Of a DNA stretch of 13,493 nucleotides, positions 12,815-13,493 are shown in pieces. A program made the translations under genes and the position numbers. The notes under the pieces were generated by a model. The model ran no database searches. It was not told the origin of the DNA and was given only the letters and a program-made list of their open reading frames with translations. The stretch is from Chlamydiota bacterium (GTDB taxonomy: Bacteria > Auribacterota > UBA3054 > B51-G9), in the NCBI GenBank assembly GCA_030596365.1, contig JAUVKG010000029.1, positions 1-13,493 on the forward strand, read 5' to 3'. Positions within the stretch are counted from its first letter, which is position 1. Every line of letters begins with the position of its first letter.

Positions 12815-13493
12815 ATGAAAAAAATACTTATTATACTAACCGTATTAACAGTCGGAATAGTTATGGCAAAAGGAAGTGGCGAACCCATTCCGGGAACTGA
12901 CCTGACATATACAGGTTCCGGAAATGTTGTTACCGATACCATAGATTCGATAAATAACTATCCTTATGGCGAGTATGCAGATCCAGAGCCCGGAACAATA
13001 GTTGTCATAATTGAAAATACCGGCAGCAAGAGCTGTAAAATACAGCCTGCTGATGGTAAGAAAGGATCGCAGGATTCTATTGCTTTGATAATTGAAGATG
13101 GTCCCAAAAAAGTTCAGATTGATTTTAGCCAGTCAAAAGGTTCAGGCGAAATACCATATCTTTATATAAAAGGTAACGCCGAAAAGGTTTTGATTAAAGG
13201 AATGGGAGAAGATGTTGGTCTGGTAGTAATTGATAATAATCCTTCTAATAAAGGGGTTCAACTTCAGAATATTTCAAAGAAAGGTCCAGGATTCAAATCG
13301 ATTATTACGAGAGGTAAGTTGAAACGGGCACAGTCAAATCACGGTGGATTTGGTGGTGAAAGCGATGCTGACCCGGGAATAATTATGATTGGCACAGACA
13401 GTCCTAAAGCACAAATTCAAGGTAAAGGTGCAATAGCAAATATTCTTATCTGCAAAAGTGTTGACACGAATGTTTATTCGTTAACTGAAGCAT
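12815..13493 (+). CDS. Exported protein of unknown function, 3' end beyond the window
   Basis: An open frame of 226 codons runs off the right edge with no stop. The ATG at 12815 has AGGAGA 5-6 nt upstream and begins a signal peptide (MKKILIILTVLTVGIVMA, cut before KGSGEP). The mature part is rich in Gly, Ile, Lys and Asp with evenly spaced short hydrophobic strands, each ending in a Gly/Asn turn: TIVVIIENTG, SIALIIEDG, PYLYIKGN, KVLIKGMG, VGLVVIDNN, KAQIQGKG, ANILICKS. Such spacing is what a parallel beta-helix would give, but that is inference and no family is recognised. It is translated from the same message as the preceding exported protein (27 bp gap), so the two probably act together at the cell surface or in the periplasm. 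The full length is unknown. Confidence 0.85.
   Translation, partial: MKKILIILTVLTVGIVMAKGSGEPIPGTDLTYTGSGNVVTDTIDSINNYPYGEYADPEPGTIVVIIENTGSKSCKIQPADGKKGSQDSIALIIEDGPKKVQIDFSQSKGSGEIPYLYIKGNAEKVLIKGMGEDVGLVVIDNNPSNKGVQLQNISKKGPGFKSIITRGKLKRAQSNHGGFGGESDADPGIIMIGTDSPKAQIQGKGAIANILICKSVDTNVYSLTEA

Overview
The window is a piece of bacterial chromosome with free-living, saccharolytic character. The likely source is the PVC superphylum (Lentisphaerota, Kiritimatiellota or Verrucomicrobiota-like). That placement is inference, based on three things: a secreted protein with a CBM9-like domain, a lectin-like domain and an EDGMDNLSEY calcium-type motif; GH172 and TIM-barrel glycosidase genes; and intergenic hairpin repeats of a style I associate with such genomes. 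No plasmid, phage, CRISPR or recognisable defence genes are visible.

Layout. Positions 2-1783 (+) hold the 3' part of a large secreted carbohydrate-active protein. Its DNA is clearly more GC-rich than everything downstream, and the change is abrupt at about 1784. Positions 1943-6043 carry three minus-strand genes: a GH172 (DUF2961) gene interrupted by one in-frame TGA, a membrane-anchored alpha/beta hydrolase, and a secreted TIM-barrel glycosidase-like protein. They are separated by repeat-rich spacers. Both glycosidase-type genes have near-consensus TTGACA-N17 promoters with inverted repeats at or next to the start of transcription, which suggests regulated carbohydrate use. Positions 6325-8496 (+) encode ribosomal protein S1 with six S1 domains and an unusual repetitive acidic tail. 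It is followed by tRNA-Asp(GTC) with its own promoter and terminator.

Positions 8846-11141 (-) hold a 66-residue two-helix membrane protein and an ABC-F ATPase. Positions 11142-12070 are non-coding: a 40-bp hairpin, 28 copies of an 8-bp tandem repeat, a second hairpin, tRNA-Ser(CGA) with an extended -10 promoter, a 22-bp duplication of the 3' end of that tRNA, and a terminator. The window ends with a two-gene operon (12071 to the right edge) behind a good sigma70-type promoter. It encodes two exported proteins I cannot assign; the second runs off the window.

The genes worth most attention are the TGA-split GH172 gene, the unassigned exported pair and the S1 tail. Non-coding points of interest are the two promoter-embedded inverted repeats, the tRNA 3' duplication, and three families of dispersed short repeats that recur between genes across the window.
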